Of a DNA stretch of 64,000 nucleotides, positions 45,226 to 53,975 are shown one piece after another. Numbering within the stretch: the first letter of the stretch is position 1; each line of letters starts with the position of its first letter. Made by a program: the position numbers and the translations under genes. This DNA comes from Alphaproteobacteria bacterium (lineage in GTDB: Bacteria; Pseudomonadota; Alphaproteobacteria; UBA6615): NCBI GenBank assembly GCA_022449545.1, contig JAKUPN010000001.1, forward strand, positions 248,001 through 312,000. Direction: 5' to 3'. The notes under the pieces were generated by a model. It was not told the origin of the DNA. It ran no database searches and worked only from the letters and a program-made list of their open reading frames with translations.

Positions 45226-45918
45226 ATGGCGCAAACAATAGCGTTAGTCGATGACGATCGAAATATACTTACTTCTATTTCTATTGCCTTAAAAGCAGAA
45301 GGCTTTAACGTTCAAACATACTCAGATGGTGATGAGGCGCTTCGTGGCTTACGCTCACAGCACGCTGACCTAGCTGTCTTAGACATTAAAATGCCACGGA
45401 TGGATGGCATAGAACTATTGGGTCGTTTGCGAAAAGAATCTTCAATCAAGGTTATATTTTTAACATCTAAAGATGATGAGATTGATGAAGTAATTGGTCT
45501 TAGAATGGGTGCAGACGACTACATTACCAAGCCATTTTCCCAACGATTACTTATTGAAAGAATTCGAGCAGTTTTACGACGGGAAAAATCAGATAATATT
45601 TTAGACAACGATGAAAAAATTATCAGTCAGAAGGGATTACTGCTGGATTCTAATCGGCATAGATGTATCTGGAGAGAAAAGGACGTAGCATTAACAGTAA
45701 CAGAATTTCTGATCCTAGAAGCGTTAGCAAAACGTCCTGGACACGTAAAAAGTCGAGACCAACTTATGGATGCGGCATATGGAGATAGCATCTATGTTGA
45801 CGACCGGACTATCGATAGTCATATAAAAAGGCTTCGCAAAAAATTTAAGGAAGTAGATGTTAGTTTCTCGCAAATAGAAACTCTTTATGGCATAGGCTAT
45901 CGCTACAAAGACAGCTAA
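45226..45918 (+). CDS. chvI: Two-component response regulator ChvI
   Basis: A 230-residue OmpR-type regulator. The receiver domain (1-120) has acidic DDD at 9-11, phospho-acceptor Asp53 in [11 protein letters not shown], Thr in FLTSKDDE and Lys in [10 protein letters not shown] winged-helix DNA-binding domain follows (about 135-230, ending GIGYRYKDS). The sequence and the adjacent sensor match ChvI/BvrR/ExoS-ChvI systems, which control envelope and acid- or host-related responses in alphaproteobacteria. GAGG precedes the ATG. Confidence 0.92.
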   Translation: MAQTIALVDDDRNILTSISIALKAEGFNVQTYSDGDEALRGLRSQHADLAVLDIKMPRMDGIELLGRLRKESSIKVIFLTSKDDEIDEVIGLRMGADDYITKPFSQRLLIERIRAVLRREKSDNILDNDEKIISQKGLLLDSNRHRCIWREKDVALTVTEFLILEALAKRPGHVKSRDQLMDAAYGDSIYVDDRTIDSHIKRLRKKFKEVDVSFSQIETLYGIGYRYKDS

Positions 45919-45968
45919 TATAATTTGTAAAACTATTCACAGGATCAAGACATGTTCTTGACACCGCC

Positions 45969-47699
45969 ATGGCTAAACAAAGCGAAAAGAGATTCATACT
46001 AGATAACTCAGAAAACAATGGCTCTGAAAAGCATAAATTTAAAAGCTTTTATAAGCTGATTAAATGGCTTGGACAATTGAGGGCTTCAACCTCTCTTACA
46101 AAACGAATATTAGCGATTAATTTACTCGTTTTAATTGTACCTATTGGAAGTTTCTTTTTTTTAGATCAATATCAAAGGAGCCTTATAGAATCAGAACTTG
46201 ACACCCTAAACTCAAAAGCAGAAGTCTTTGCAGGTGCTGTGGGAGCAGGGGCAGTAAGGGTATTGCCTGGTTTTGGGCAAAGTATTGACCCTCTGAGAGC
46301 AAGTTTAATGCTAAGTCGTCTTACAAGCTCTACTAATACTAGAGCACGACTATTCGCATATGATGGATCTTTAATTGTAGACACTCAACATCAAAGATTA
46401 TCTAGAGAACCTGTATCTATTCAGGTTTTGCCATCGCAAGAAGAAGAGGGCCAAATTTTGAGGTTGTTAAAAATAAAAATCGGCTCTCTTTTAAACTGGT
46501 TACCCGGGCAAAGTGATTTTCCGATTTATAGAGAAACTATTCCCCAACATGCACTGAGTTATTCAGAAGCTAAAAGTGCGTTGTTTGGAGTTTCTTCAGC
46601 CGTAATAAGAAGGCAAGAGTCTGGTGGTATATTGATTTCAGTCTCGGCCCCTGTTCAACGCTACCGTCAGGTCATTGGCGCGTTAATGCTCTCAACTGAC
46701 GGCAGAGCAGTCGAGTTAGCCATGAGAAAAATTCGTCTTGATATACTCCAGGTATTTATTTTTGCATTAGGGATTACTGTTCTTCTCTCACTTTATCTTG
46801 CGGGAACTATTGCAAGGCCTATAAACCGACTAGCCTCTGCCGCCGAATTGGTTCGAACGGGTCACGGACGACATACAGAAATTCCTGATTTCTCTTCCAG
46901 AAGAGATGAGATAGGCGAGTTGAGTAGAGACTTAAGAGGTATGACCGAAGCACTTTGGAAACGAATGGACGAAATCGAGCGCTTTGCTGCTGACGTTGCA
47001 CATGAAATTAAGAACCCCTTAACGTCTTTACGAAGCGCCGTTGAAACCGTAGCCCGTATTAATGACCCAGAGCAACAGAAGCAGTTGATATCGATCATCA
47101 TCGATGATGTTCATAGACTAGATCGTTTAATAAGTGATATTTCTGATGCCTCACGACTTGATGCAGAGCTTAGCCGGGACGTACCAATGCCAATTGACCT
47201 ACGATCGGTTTTAGACACGTTAATTGAAATTGAGTGTAATAAAAATTCCAACAAAACAACCTTTATCGAATGCCATCTCGAAGAGGGTGCCGACCTAACT
47301 GTTGACGCATCAGAAGGACGTTTAGGCCAAGTATTTCTAAATATAATTAGTAATGCTACATCTTTTTCTCCAGATGGGAAAAAAGTAACTGTTAACGCTA
47401 AACGTATTTTAACTGATGAAAACGCCCATGTGATAGTTACGGTAGATGACGAAGGTCAAGGTATTCCAGAAGAAAACCTTGAATCAATATTTGGACGATT
47501 TTATACAGATAGGCCAATTCAGGAATTAGAAAGAAAACCTGAAAAGTATGAAGTACATTCAGGGCTTGGTTTAAGTATATCCAGACAAATTGTCGAAGCT
47601 GCCGGCGGACAAATTTGGGCTGAAAACCTAAGAAACGATAGGAATCAGATAGCAGGGGCAAGAATTATAGTAAAATTGCCTGCCAGCAATCAGAACTAG
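45969..47699 (+). CDS. chvG: Sensor histidine kinase ChvG
   Basis: A 576-residue membrane kinase paired with ChvI. Two membrane segments (about 43-61 and 256-278) flank a periplasmic sensor region. A HAMP linker (ARPINRLASAAELV) leads to the HisKA domain with phospho-acceptor His in FAADVAHEIKNPLTSLRSA, and the HATPase domain has an N box (NIISNATSFSPDG), VDDEGQGIP, IFGRFY and HSGLGLSI. Many alphaproteobacteria have hprK and PTS genes immediately downstream; here an extradiol dioxygenase gene follows instead. Confidence 0.93.
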   Translation: MAKQSEKRFILDNSENNGSEKHKFKSFYKLIKWLGQLRASTSLTKRILAINLLVLIVPIGSFFFLDQYQRSLIESELDTLNSKAEVFAGAVGAGAVRVLPGFGQSIDPLRASLMLSRLTSSTNTRARLFAYDGSLIVDTQHQRLSREPVSIQVLPSQEEEGQILRLLKIKIGSLLNWLPGQSDFPIYRETIPQHALSYSEAKSALFGVSSAVIRRQESGGILISVSAPVQRYRQVIGALMLSTDGRAVELAMRKIRLDILQVFIFALGITVLLSLYLAGTIARPINRLASAAELVRTGHGRHTEIPDFSSRRDEIGELSRDLRGMTEALWKRMDEIERFAADVAHEIKNPLTSLRSAVETVARINDPEQQKQLISIIIDDVHRLDRLISDISDASRLDAELSRDVPMPIDLRSVLDTLIEIECNKNSNKTTFIECHLEEGADLTVDASEGRLGQVFLNIISNATSFSPDGKKVTVNAKRILTDENAHVIVTVDDEGQGIPEENLESIFGRFYTDRPIQELERKPEKYEVHSGLGLSISRQIVEAAGGQIWAENLRNDRNQIAGARIIVKLPASNQN

Positions 47700-47764
47700 C
47701 TTTAATGGATTTTTTAGATCATATTCGCTTGGTTACTCAAGAATAAACTAGAAAGAAAAATATA

Positions 47765-48670
47765 ATGGCGATCACTCGGGTAGAATCTTTAGTTTATGGA
47801 GTTAATGATTTAGCTGCTGGTATTAATTATTATCAGGATTGGGGTCTCGAAATTCTAGAAAAAAATAGCAAAGGGGCTATATTCGCCACTCCTGTAGGGC
47901 AAACTATTTACCTGCTAGATAAAAATGACTCCTCTCTTCCTTCTGCTCCAAGTGATAATAAATCAACGGTTCGTAAGACGGTTTGGGGAGTAGATTCAGA
48001 AGAAGAATTAGAAAAAATTTCCGTTGAGCTATCAAGGGATAGGAAAATTATCCTTTCTGAAGGTAATTCCTTCTATACGCGAGATGAAAGTGGGTTTCCA
48101 ATAGGTTTTTGTTTGAGCCAACCAATCCAGGTAGATATTGCTCCCCCAGAAGTAAATACGAACGAAAACTCTAAACGATTAAATAAAGTTATAAGTCATA
48201 TCTCTCAAGCAAAGCCCTTTCGCATTGGACATGTGGTCTACTTCATCCCAAAAGAGCAATCAGACACAGCAGTTTCTTTTTATATTGATCGTCTAGGTTT
48301 TCGTCTGTCGGATCGTACAATTGGCCGAGGCGATTTTATGAGGTGTCCTCAATCCCGTGATCACCACAATTTATTTTTGTTACAAAGAAGTGGTTCAGCT
48401 GAATTTAATCATGCGGCATTTGAAGTTAAGGATTTCGATGAAATCATGATGGGCGGTGAATATATGAAAAAACATGGATGGATGGCTGCAACTAACCCTG
48501 GTAGACATATTTTAGGATCAAATCTTTATTGGTATTTCTCGAATCCTAGCGGTGGTAATACAGAATATTTTGCTGATATGGACTGTATGGACGATAATTG
48601 GAAGCCAAGAATATGGGATAAAAACCCTGGCTTTTCTCTCTGGTCTATTGATACGCTTACTAACAATTGA
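47765..48670 (+). CDS. Two-domain VOC extradiol dioxygenase-like protein
   Basis: A 301-residue vicinal-oxygen-chelate protein with two modules, as in BphC/HsaC type-I extradiol dioxygenases. The C-terminal module keeps the full iron site: His156 (RIGHVVYF), His216 (FNHAAFE) and Glu267 (NTEYFADMD), and the catalytic His of RDHHNLFLLQ. It should cleave a catechol-like ring next to one hydroxyl. The flavin monooxygenase 35 bases downstream is the natural partner, making the catechol. The aromatic substrate is unknown. Confidence 0.84.
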   Translation: MAITRVESLVYGVNDLAAGINYYQDWGLEILEKNSKGAIFATPVGQTIYLLDKNDSSLPSAPSDNKSTVRKTVWGVDSEEELEKISVELSRDRKIILSEGNSFYTRDESGFPIGFCLSQPIQVDIAPPEVNTNENSKRLNKVISHISQAKPFRIGHVVYFIPKEQSDTAVSFYIDRLGFRLSDRTIGRGDFMRCPQSRDHHNLFLLQRSGSAEFNHAAFEVKDFDEIMMGGEYMKKHGWMAATNPGRHILGSNLYWYFSNPSGGNTEYFADMDCMDDNWKPRIWDKNPGFSLWSIDTLTNN

Positions 48671-48705
48671 CCCTCAGAAATTTGTTAAAAGGTTCGGAGT
48701 AAACT

Positions 48706-49890
48706 ATGACCGTAACAAGATTAGATACTAATGATTACGACGCAGTCAGTGCTGCAGATAAGTTAGTCCCAATTATACAACAACGCGCGGAAGCAACTGA
48801 GGATGCTCGTTCAGTTGTAAAGAAAAATATTGAAGACTTAAAAAGTGCAGGACTATTTAGAATGGGGGTTCCTAAATATTTAGGAGGTCATGAACTTCCG
48901 ATTGAGCAATCGGTCGAAGCCATATCACGATTAGCAAGAGGCTGTGCCTCAACGGCATGGGTTTGTGGAGTTTATAATGATCACGCAATAACTATCGGAA
49001 TGTTTGATTCCCAAGCTGCGGAAGATATATGGGGTAACAATCCAGACGCTCTTGTTTCTGCAGGGTTCAATCCTGCAGGGGAAACAAAACGAACCGATGG
49101 AGGTTGGAATCTAAGTGGCACCTGGGGCTGGTCAAGCGGTTGTGATCACGCCAACTGGCTGATGGTGGTTACTTTTTTGCCTGCGGAAGGAAACGATAAG
49201 CCTACACCTTATTTTTGCCTGGTTCCCAGATCGGACGTTAAAATTGAGGATAACTGGCAAGTAATGGGATTGGTTGGTACAGGATCAAAAAATTTAGTAA
49301 TTGAGAATGCTTTCGTTCCTGACCACCTTACATTTTCCATGATTGAAACAAATAACGGTTCTGCCAATCGACTAATGAACAAGGTTTCGCCTCTTTTTTG
49401 TTTGCCCCGCACCTCAGTAATCCCATTTATGCTAGCGGCTCCATCCCTAGGAGTAGCAGAAGGCCTCCTCAAACTTCACATGGATTACGTAAAAAATCAC
49501 CAAAGCATGGGAGGTGTCAGTTTAAGTGAACTGGGAACAATGCAAATGCATATTGCCGAATCCTCAGCTGAAATAGACGCTGCAAAAATACTAATGTTGC
49601 GAGATTGTCGAGAGGCAATGGCCTCGATGTACAAAGGACAAGAAATGACAATGATAGAAAGAGCTCGTTGTAGAAGAGATCAGGCTTATATGGTTACCTT
49701 ATGTAGACGAGCAGTAAACAGATTATTTACTACAGCTGGAGGAAGTGGAATTTTTTTAAACAATGATATGCAACGTAAGTTTCGTGATATTAATGCCATC
49801 AGTGCTCATATGGCTTTAAACTGGGATATTGCGGGAAGCATTTATGGAAGGGTTTCTCTTGGATTGGATCCTAAAGACCCCAGAATATAA
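48706..49890 (+). CDS. Flavin-dependent monooxygenase, acyl-CoA-dehydrogenase-like (HsaA/HpaH-C2 type)
   Basis: A 394-residue protein with the acyl-CoA dehydrogenase fold: N-terminal helices, a middle beta-domain (SGTWGWSSGCDHANWLMVV) and a C-terminal helical domain (TAGGSGIFLNNDMQRKFRDINA). SGxWxxxSGxxHA is typical of group D flavin monooxygenases such as HsaA and C2-hydroxyphenylacetate hydroxylase, which hydroxylate phenols using FMNH2 from a separate reductase. No reductase gene is near. It has a good GGAG site and is in an operon with the ring-cleavage dioxygenase. Confidence 0.85.
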   Translation: MTVTRLDTNDYDAVSAADKLVPIIQQRAEATEDARSVVKKNIEDLKSAGLFRMGVPKYLGGHELPIEQSVEAISRLARGCASTAWVCGVYNDHAITIGMFDSQAAEDIWGNNPDALVSAGFNPAGETKRTDGGWNLSGTWGWSSGCDHANWLMVVTFLPAEGNDKPTPYFCLVPRSDVKIEDNWQVMGLVGTGSKNLVIENAFVPDHLTFSMIETNNGSANRLMNKVSPLFCLPRTSVIPFMLAAPSLGVAEGLLKLHMDYVKNHQSMGGVSLSELGTMQMHIAESSAEIDAAKILMLRDCREAMASMYKGQEMTMIERARCRRDQAYMVTLCRRAVNRLFTTAGGSGIFLNNDMQRKFRDINAISAHMALNWDIAGSIYGRVSLGLDPKDPRI

Positions 49891-50037
49891 AAATTGAAAA
49901 ATTAGAAATACTATCATTTAGTAAATTTGGTCGGCATAAACAACTGGATCAATTGATATAAGGATCTATTTGCTAAACGAAGAGTTAGTTTAAGAAAAAT
50001 TATTGTTATTCTAGAATAGATAAACAATTAATTTACC

Positions 50038-50069
50038 CTGTCTATACAGTGTAATAAATGTGTTATAAT
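50038..50069 (+). promoter_or_regulatory. Candidate extended -10 promoter with overlapping operator-like repeat
   Basis: TGTTATAAT (50061-50069) is a perfect TATAAT with an extended TGn element. The -35 position is poor but is covered by an inverted repeat, CTGTCTATACAG (50038-50049, 4-base arms), of the size bound by GntR-type regulators. It lies about 80 bases upstream of the Gfo/Idh gene at 50150. The operator reading is inference. Confidence 0.45.
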
Positions 50070-50149
50070 TATTTTTTTTTAACAAGATAATACATTTTAA
50101 GCATCACTAAATTATTAATAGTTAGTTATTTGAGTAAAAAAGGGACGGA

Positions 50150-51199
50150 ATGATGAAGCAAATCAACGTTGGGGTGATTGGAACTGGATGGACTGGAGGC
50201 ATACGTGCAAATGCCTGTGCAACAAGTCCTTTAATAAATGAGCTACACATTGCTGAAATAAATCCGACGAGATTGGCTGAAGTAAAACAAGAAACCAATC
50301 CTGTTTTTTCGACTACTGATTGGGAGGAGTTGCTCAAAAAAGATGAACTAGAAGCTATTGTCATTTCTGCAACCCCAGAATCAACACATTATCCTATGAT
50401 TAAAGCGGCGCTAGAATCTGGTAAACACGTCTTTGTAGAAAAGCCAATATCAACCACTATTGCCGAAGCAGATGAGGTAATAGCCCTAGCAGAGTCTAAT
50501 AATCTAAAATTTACGGTCGGGTACTCCCAACGTTTTAAGCCTAAGTTTGCTTATGTTAATAAAGCCCTAAAAGAAGGACTAGTTGGCGAACCGGTAACCT
50601 GCCTTGTTAGCAGAAATGTTACCCGGGAACTGGGAACTAAAATAACTGGCCGCTCTAAACTTTCTCCTGCTGCCATGGAGGCCACACACGATTTAGACTT
50701 CCTATTATGGTGTCTTCAACCTAGAAAACCTGTTCGTGTTTACTCACAATCCTCAGGAAAACTTTTCAGGAGAACAAGTGAGACTCCCGACCATCAATGG
50801 ATTATGGTCACAATGGATGACGGCACAACAATTACCGTAGGAGCCGGATGGATACTTCCAATTGGCTATCCAAATTACTCACAATGCTGGATAGAAGTCA
50901 TTGGGTCAGATGGGGCACTAACAATTGATGACACCAATAAAGAGGTTCAATTCAATACGACGGAAAATGGTATACGCTACCCGATGTCTTCGATGCCGGG
51001 AGAGCCAGTTGATCACGTTTTCGCAGGCCCAATGGCGAATGAAACATTACACTTTATTGAAGCAGTAGTTTATGACAGACCAGTTATGGTAAAGCCTGAT
51101 GAAGCACGACTTGTGATGGATGTGTACACGGCTGCTGACTTATCAGATGAACTCGGAGAGCCTGTAACCATACCGCGCAACGATCCCGAACCTGCCTAA
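50150..51199 (+). CDS. Gfo/Idh/MocA family oxidoreductase
   Basis: A 349-residue NAD(P)-dependent dehydrogenase. The Rossmann motif is GVIGTGWTGGIRA near residue 8, the catalytic Lys is in VEKPIST, and ATHDLDFLLW matches the C-terminal substrate-domain His. Family members oxidise sugars, inositols or dihydrodiols such as 4,5-dihydroxyphthalate precursors. A second, related copy is at 53976-55097. An ATG at 50153 is equally possible. The substrate is unknown. Confidence 0.87.
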   Translation: MMKQINVGVIGTGWTGGIRANACATSPLINELHIAEINPTRLAEVKQETNPVFSTTDWEELLKKDELEAIVISATPESTHYPMIKAALESGKHVFVEKPISTTIAEADEVIALAESNNLKFTVGYSQRFKPKFAYVNKALKEGLVGEPVTCLVSRNVTRELGTKITGRSKLSPAAMEATHDLDFLLWCLQPRKPVRVYSQSSGKLFRRTSETPDHQWIMVTMDDGTTITVGAGWILPIGYPNYSQCWIEVIGSDGALTIDDTNKEVQFNTTENGIRYPMSSMPGEPVDHVFAGPMANETLHFIEAVVYDRPVMVKPDEARLVMDVYTAADLSDELGEPVTIPRNDPEPA

Positions 51200-51333
51200 C
51201 AATAAATAAAAAAGCATGTAATTGATTTAAAAGCATCATAATAGGTCTCGTAAAAGATTTCCGATCGTAAAGGTTGTTTGACTAATACTGGTTAACGCAA
51301 TCTGATCTTTAAAGGAATGGGGAAAACTCAATT

Positions 51334-52083
51334 ATGGATAATGGAATTTGGGCCGTTTGGTATGACTTACCCGAAAATGTGCAAAAAGAGCATATTGATT
51401 GGTTACATAGCTCGTATCTTACAGAAATCATTTCCAGACCGGGTTTCACCTGGGCAGCCCACTATCAAAGTAATGGGGGTGGCCCGGACATGGATAAAGT
51501 ACGTAATACTTTTCCAAAATCAGTGGATATGGAAAACATTGGCAAAGGAACTGAATTTCTCATTTTGATAGGCGCTGCAACTCCCTCAACTTTTTTTGCT
51601 CCTAACGTTGTTGATCAAGAAAACTCGAGCGAGAGAGCAACTAGAGAAATGCTAAATATGAGAGAGGGCGAAAGAGTATGTATTTTTTCCGAATTTGCAC
51701 GAGTTAATGGCCCAGAAATAGAAACTAGGCCTAATGGGACCACGCCTGGCCCAGCTATCCAGATGGGAAGCTTTAGAATAAATGAAATCGATAAAGAGTT
51801 CGATCTAGGATCATGGTATATGCAAGATAGGCTGCCTACCATGGCAAAAATGTCCGGATGTATCGGCGCTAGAGTCATGTTATCAGCTGCAGGTTGGGCT
51901 AAATACTCCGTACTTTATGAGTTTACTTCGTTAGAAGCTCGACTTGAAAATTTCGAAAAGCAGCAAGAAGCTTTAAATTTAGATGAAAAAGAATGGTCTG
52001 GAAAAGTTATAAGATCGACTATGCATACACCTGGTTCACCAATTGTTGCTCAGAGAATTTGGCCTCCTTTGAAAAATGGATAA
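51334..52083 (+). CDS. Unrecognised protein, probable duplicated alpha-beta barrel
   Basis: I do not recognise this 249-residue protein as a named family. The two halves look related: the first has IWAVWYDLPE...GFTWAAHYQ, the second LGSWYMQDRLPTMAKMSG...KYSVLYEF, each consistent with a ferredoxin-like alpha-beta module of dimeric-barrel proteins (EthD-, GYD- or monooxygenase-like). No cofactor motif or signal peptide is seen. GGGGAAAA precedes the ATG. It overlaps the following DctP-like gene by eight bases, so the two are made together. Confidence 0.65.
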   Translation: MDNGIWAVWYDLPENVQKEHIDWLHSSYLTEIISRPGFTWAAHYQSNGGGPDMDKVRNTFPKSVDMENIGKGTEFLILIGAATPSTFFAPNVVDQENSSERATREMLNMREGERVCIFSEFARVNGPEIETRPNGTTPGPAIQMGSFRINEIDKEFDLGSWYMQDRLPTMAKMSGCIGARVMLSAAGWAKYSVLYEFTSLEARLENFEKQQEALNLDEKEWSGKVIRSTMHTPGSPIVAQRIWPPLKNG

Positions 52084-52996
52084 CATCAATATACACTTTG
52101 CAGGGTATCAGGGTAAATTCTCTGTACATAGTAAAGCTATAACTATGTTTAAAGAGAATTTAAGTTCCATTTTGGGAAACAAACTGAATTTTTGTCAGAC
52201 AGATAGTATAATCAATTTAGGTCGACCCGCAACTGACCTTATTGAAATGGTCAGCTCCGGGGAGATAACGTTATGCTATCTGGCCTCGAGTTATCTAGCA
52301 GACAGAGTGCCTGAATTCGAACTTCTAGACCTCCCGTTTACCATACATAATCGTGAACAAGCATATGCATTAATGGATGGCCCCTTAGGAAAGTTTTTAT
52401 CCGATAAAACTGCCGATGTTTGTGACTTTCGTATTTTGTCATGGTGGGATAACGGTTTCCGGCACTTTTCTAACAATATTCGTCCTATCAAAAAACCCGA
52501 AGATTGTCTGGACTTAAAAATAAGGACCCTAAGAAGCAATATATATACCGAAACTTTATCCGTCCTAGGTTTTAACCCAATATATAGTGATGTCAGTCAA
52601 ATAAAATCCCTGGTCAGCTCTGGTGCGATAGATGCACAAGAAAACGCTTTAAGTAATATTTTAAATTTTGGGTTTCATGAGCACCATAGATGGATAACTC
52701 TCTCAAATCATTTCTTCGGACCAGCAGTGGTCTTATGTCACAAAAATACTTATGATGGATGGTCTTTAGATCTAAAAAAAATCATATTATCAGAGCTAGA
52801 AAAAGCAACAGACTATCAAAGAACACTTGCTGCCTTGGAAGAAAGTGAAGTTATAGAAAAATTTGATCTTTCTAAAAATGAGATATACACACTGGATGTA
52901 AATGATATAGAGGCGTTTTCAAATAAAGTTCAGCCAATAATTGAAAAAACAGTAAGTCGTTTTCGAAATGAACTTTTTGAATTTCTTACCCATTAA
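52076..52996 (+). CDS. DctP-fold protein without signal peptide
   Basis: A 306-residue protein with DctP/TRAP binding-protein features: INIHFAGYQG at the N-terminus in the place of a mature DctP, YLASSYLADRVPEFELLDLPF, DCLDLKIRTLRSNIYTETLSVLG with the ligand-binding Arg, and SGAIDAQENALSNI. It starts directly with the mature-type sequence. A TGA two codons upstream in the same frame rules out an upstream signal sequence, so it should be cytosolic. It may be an enzyme or ligand sensor rather than a transport component; no TRAP permease is adjacent. Confidence 0.75.
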   Translation: MDNINIHFAGYQGKFSVHSKAITMFKENLSSILGNKLNFCQTDSIINLGRPATDLIEMVSSGEITLCYLASSYLADRVPEFELLDLPFTIHNREQAYALMDGPLGKFLSDKTADVCDFRILSWWDNGFRHFSNNIRPIKKPEDCLDLKIRTLRSNIYTETLSVLGFNPIYSDVSQIKSLVSSGAIDAQENALSNILNFGFHEHHRWITLSNHFFGPAVVLCHKNTYDGWSLDLKKIILSELEKATDYQRTLAALEESEVIEKFDLSKNEIYTLDVNDIEAFSNKVQPIIEKTVSRFRNELFEFLTH

Positions 52997-53019
52997 CGGC
53001 ATATGTTAACAAAACCATC

Positions 53020-53913
53020 TCAAATAGGATCAGAATCACGAATAGTATCAAATTGCGGATAAAGTAAACTATAATCTTCTTCGGACATCCCCATATTTAT
53101 GGCTTTTTCAAGAAAATTATAGGTCTGATTTGTATAGTGTGCTTTTACACCCATAGAATCGGCCATTCGTACTGCCATCCCAAGATCTTTATTTAGGTTG
53201 TACACCCTAGATCGCGCATCCCACTTTTCTGATAGAATATGTTTAGGAAAACGAAACTCACTCGAATAACTTCGAGCATTAGAATTGTTAAAGACATCAA
53301 TCATGTCCTTAAGAGAAATACCAGCAGATTCCGCCAGACGTCCAGCCTCACAATTCGTGAGAAATATTGTATGTACCACCATATTATGTATGAGCTTCAT
53401 GGCGTGCCCGGCCCCACTTTCACCAAGATAATAAATATTTTTTGCAATCGATCCCAATAGGTCTCGGTGTTTATCAAAAACATCTTCATCACCTCCAATC
53501 ATTAGAGTAAGTTCACCGGAATCTGCTCCTGTAGCGCCGCCACTCATGGCTGCGTCCATGTAATAAACTCCCTTTTCAGAGGCTAATTCCGCAATCCGTT
53601 TCGTGTCTTCGGGAAATGAAGTTGTTAAATCAAAAATGGCAGTCTCAGGAAGAGCGTTGGCTAATACACCCTCATCACCTAGCAATGTTTTTTCTATTTC
53701 TAAAGTAGCCGGTACCACATAAAACAAAGTGGCACCCTCAAATGCCATTTTATCAGGAGACATAATAAAAACATTATCCCAATCTTTAAAATATTTTAAA
53801 GCAGAATTATCAATATCCCAGACAGCTGTTGAATAACCTGCCGCGGCAAAATTCATTGCGACGCCGCGCCCCATATTTCCTAGACCTATGACGCCTACTG
53901 AAACTTTAGTCAT
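53020..53913 (-). CDS. Beta-hydroxyacid dehydrogenase (3-hydroxyisobutyrate dehydrogenase-like)
   Basis: A 297-residue NAD(P)-dependent dehydrogenase. GVIGLGNMGRGVAMNFAAAG is the cofactor motif; YMDAAMSGGATGADSGELTLMIGG is the substrate motif, with catalytic Lys in AGHAMKLIHN. Substrates of the family include 3-hydroxyisobutyrate, tartronate semialdehyde and 2-hydroxymethylglutarate; which applies is unknown. It is on the minus strand after a Gfo/Idh gene with a 62-base gap and converges on the DctP-like gene. Confidence 0.88.
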   Translation of the reverse strand: MTKVSVGVIGLGNMGRGVAMNFAAAGYSTAVWDIDNSALKYFKDWDNVFIMSPDKMAFEGATLFYVVPATLEIEKTLLGDEGVLANALPETAIFDLTTSFPEDTKRIAELASEKGVYYMDAAMSGGATGADSGELTLMIGGDEDVFDKHRDLLGSIAKNIYYLGESGAGHAMKLIHNMVVHTIFLTNCEAGRLAESAGISLKDMIDVFNNSNARSYSSEFRFPKHILSEKWDARSRVYNLNKDLGMAVRMADSMGVKAHYTNQTYNFLEKAINMGMSEEDYSLLYPQFDTIRDSDPI

Positions 53914-53975
53914 AAATATTTACTCCACTCTGATTTTATAAAAGTGTACCTAGCTCAGCAAACTTGCCTTCTTGA

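Noticed and set aside
45047-45238. A 63-residue minus-strand frame in the SCO-chvI gap
   Set aside because: It overlaps the chvI start and its ribosome site, has no ribosome site of its own and no recognisable domain. It is more likely the control region of the two divergent genes.
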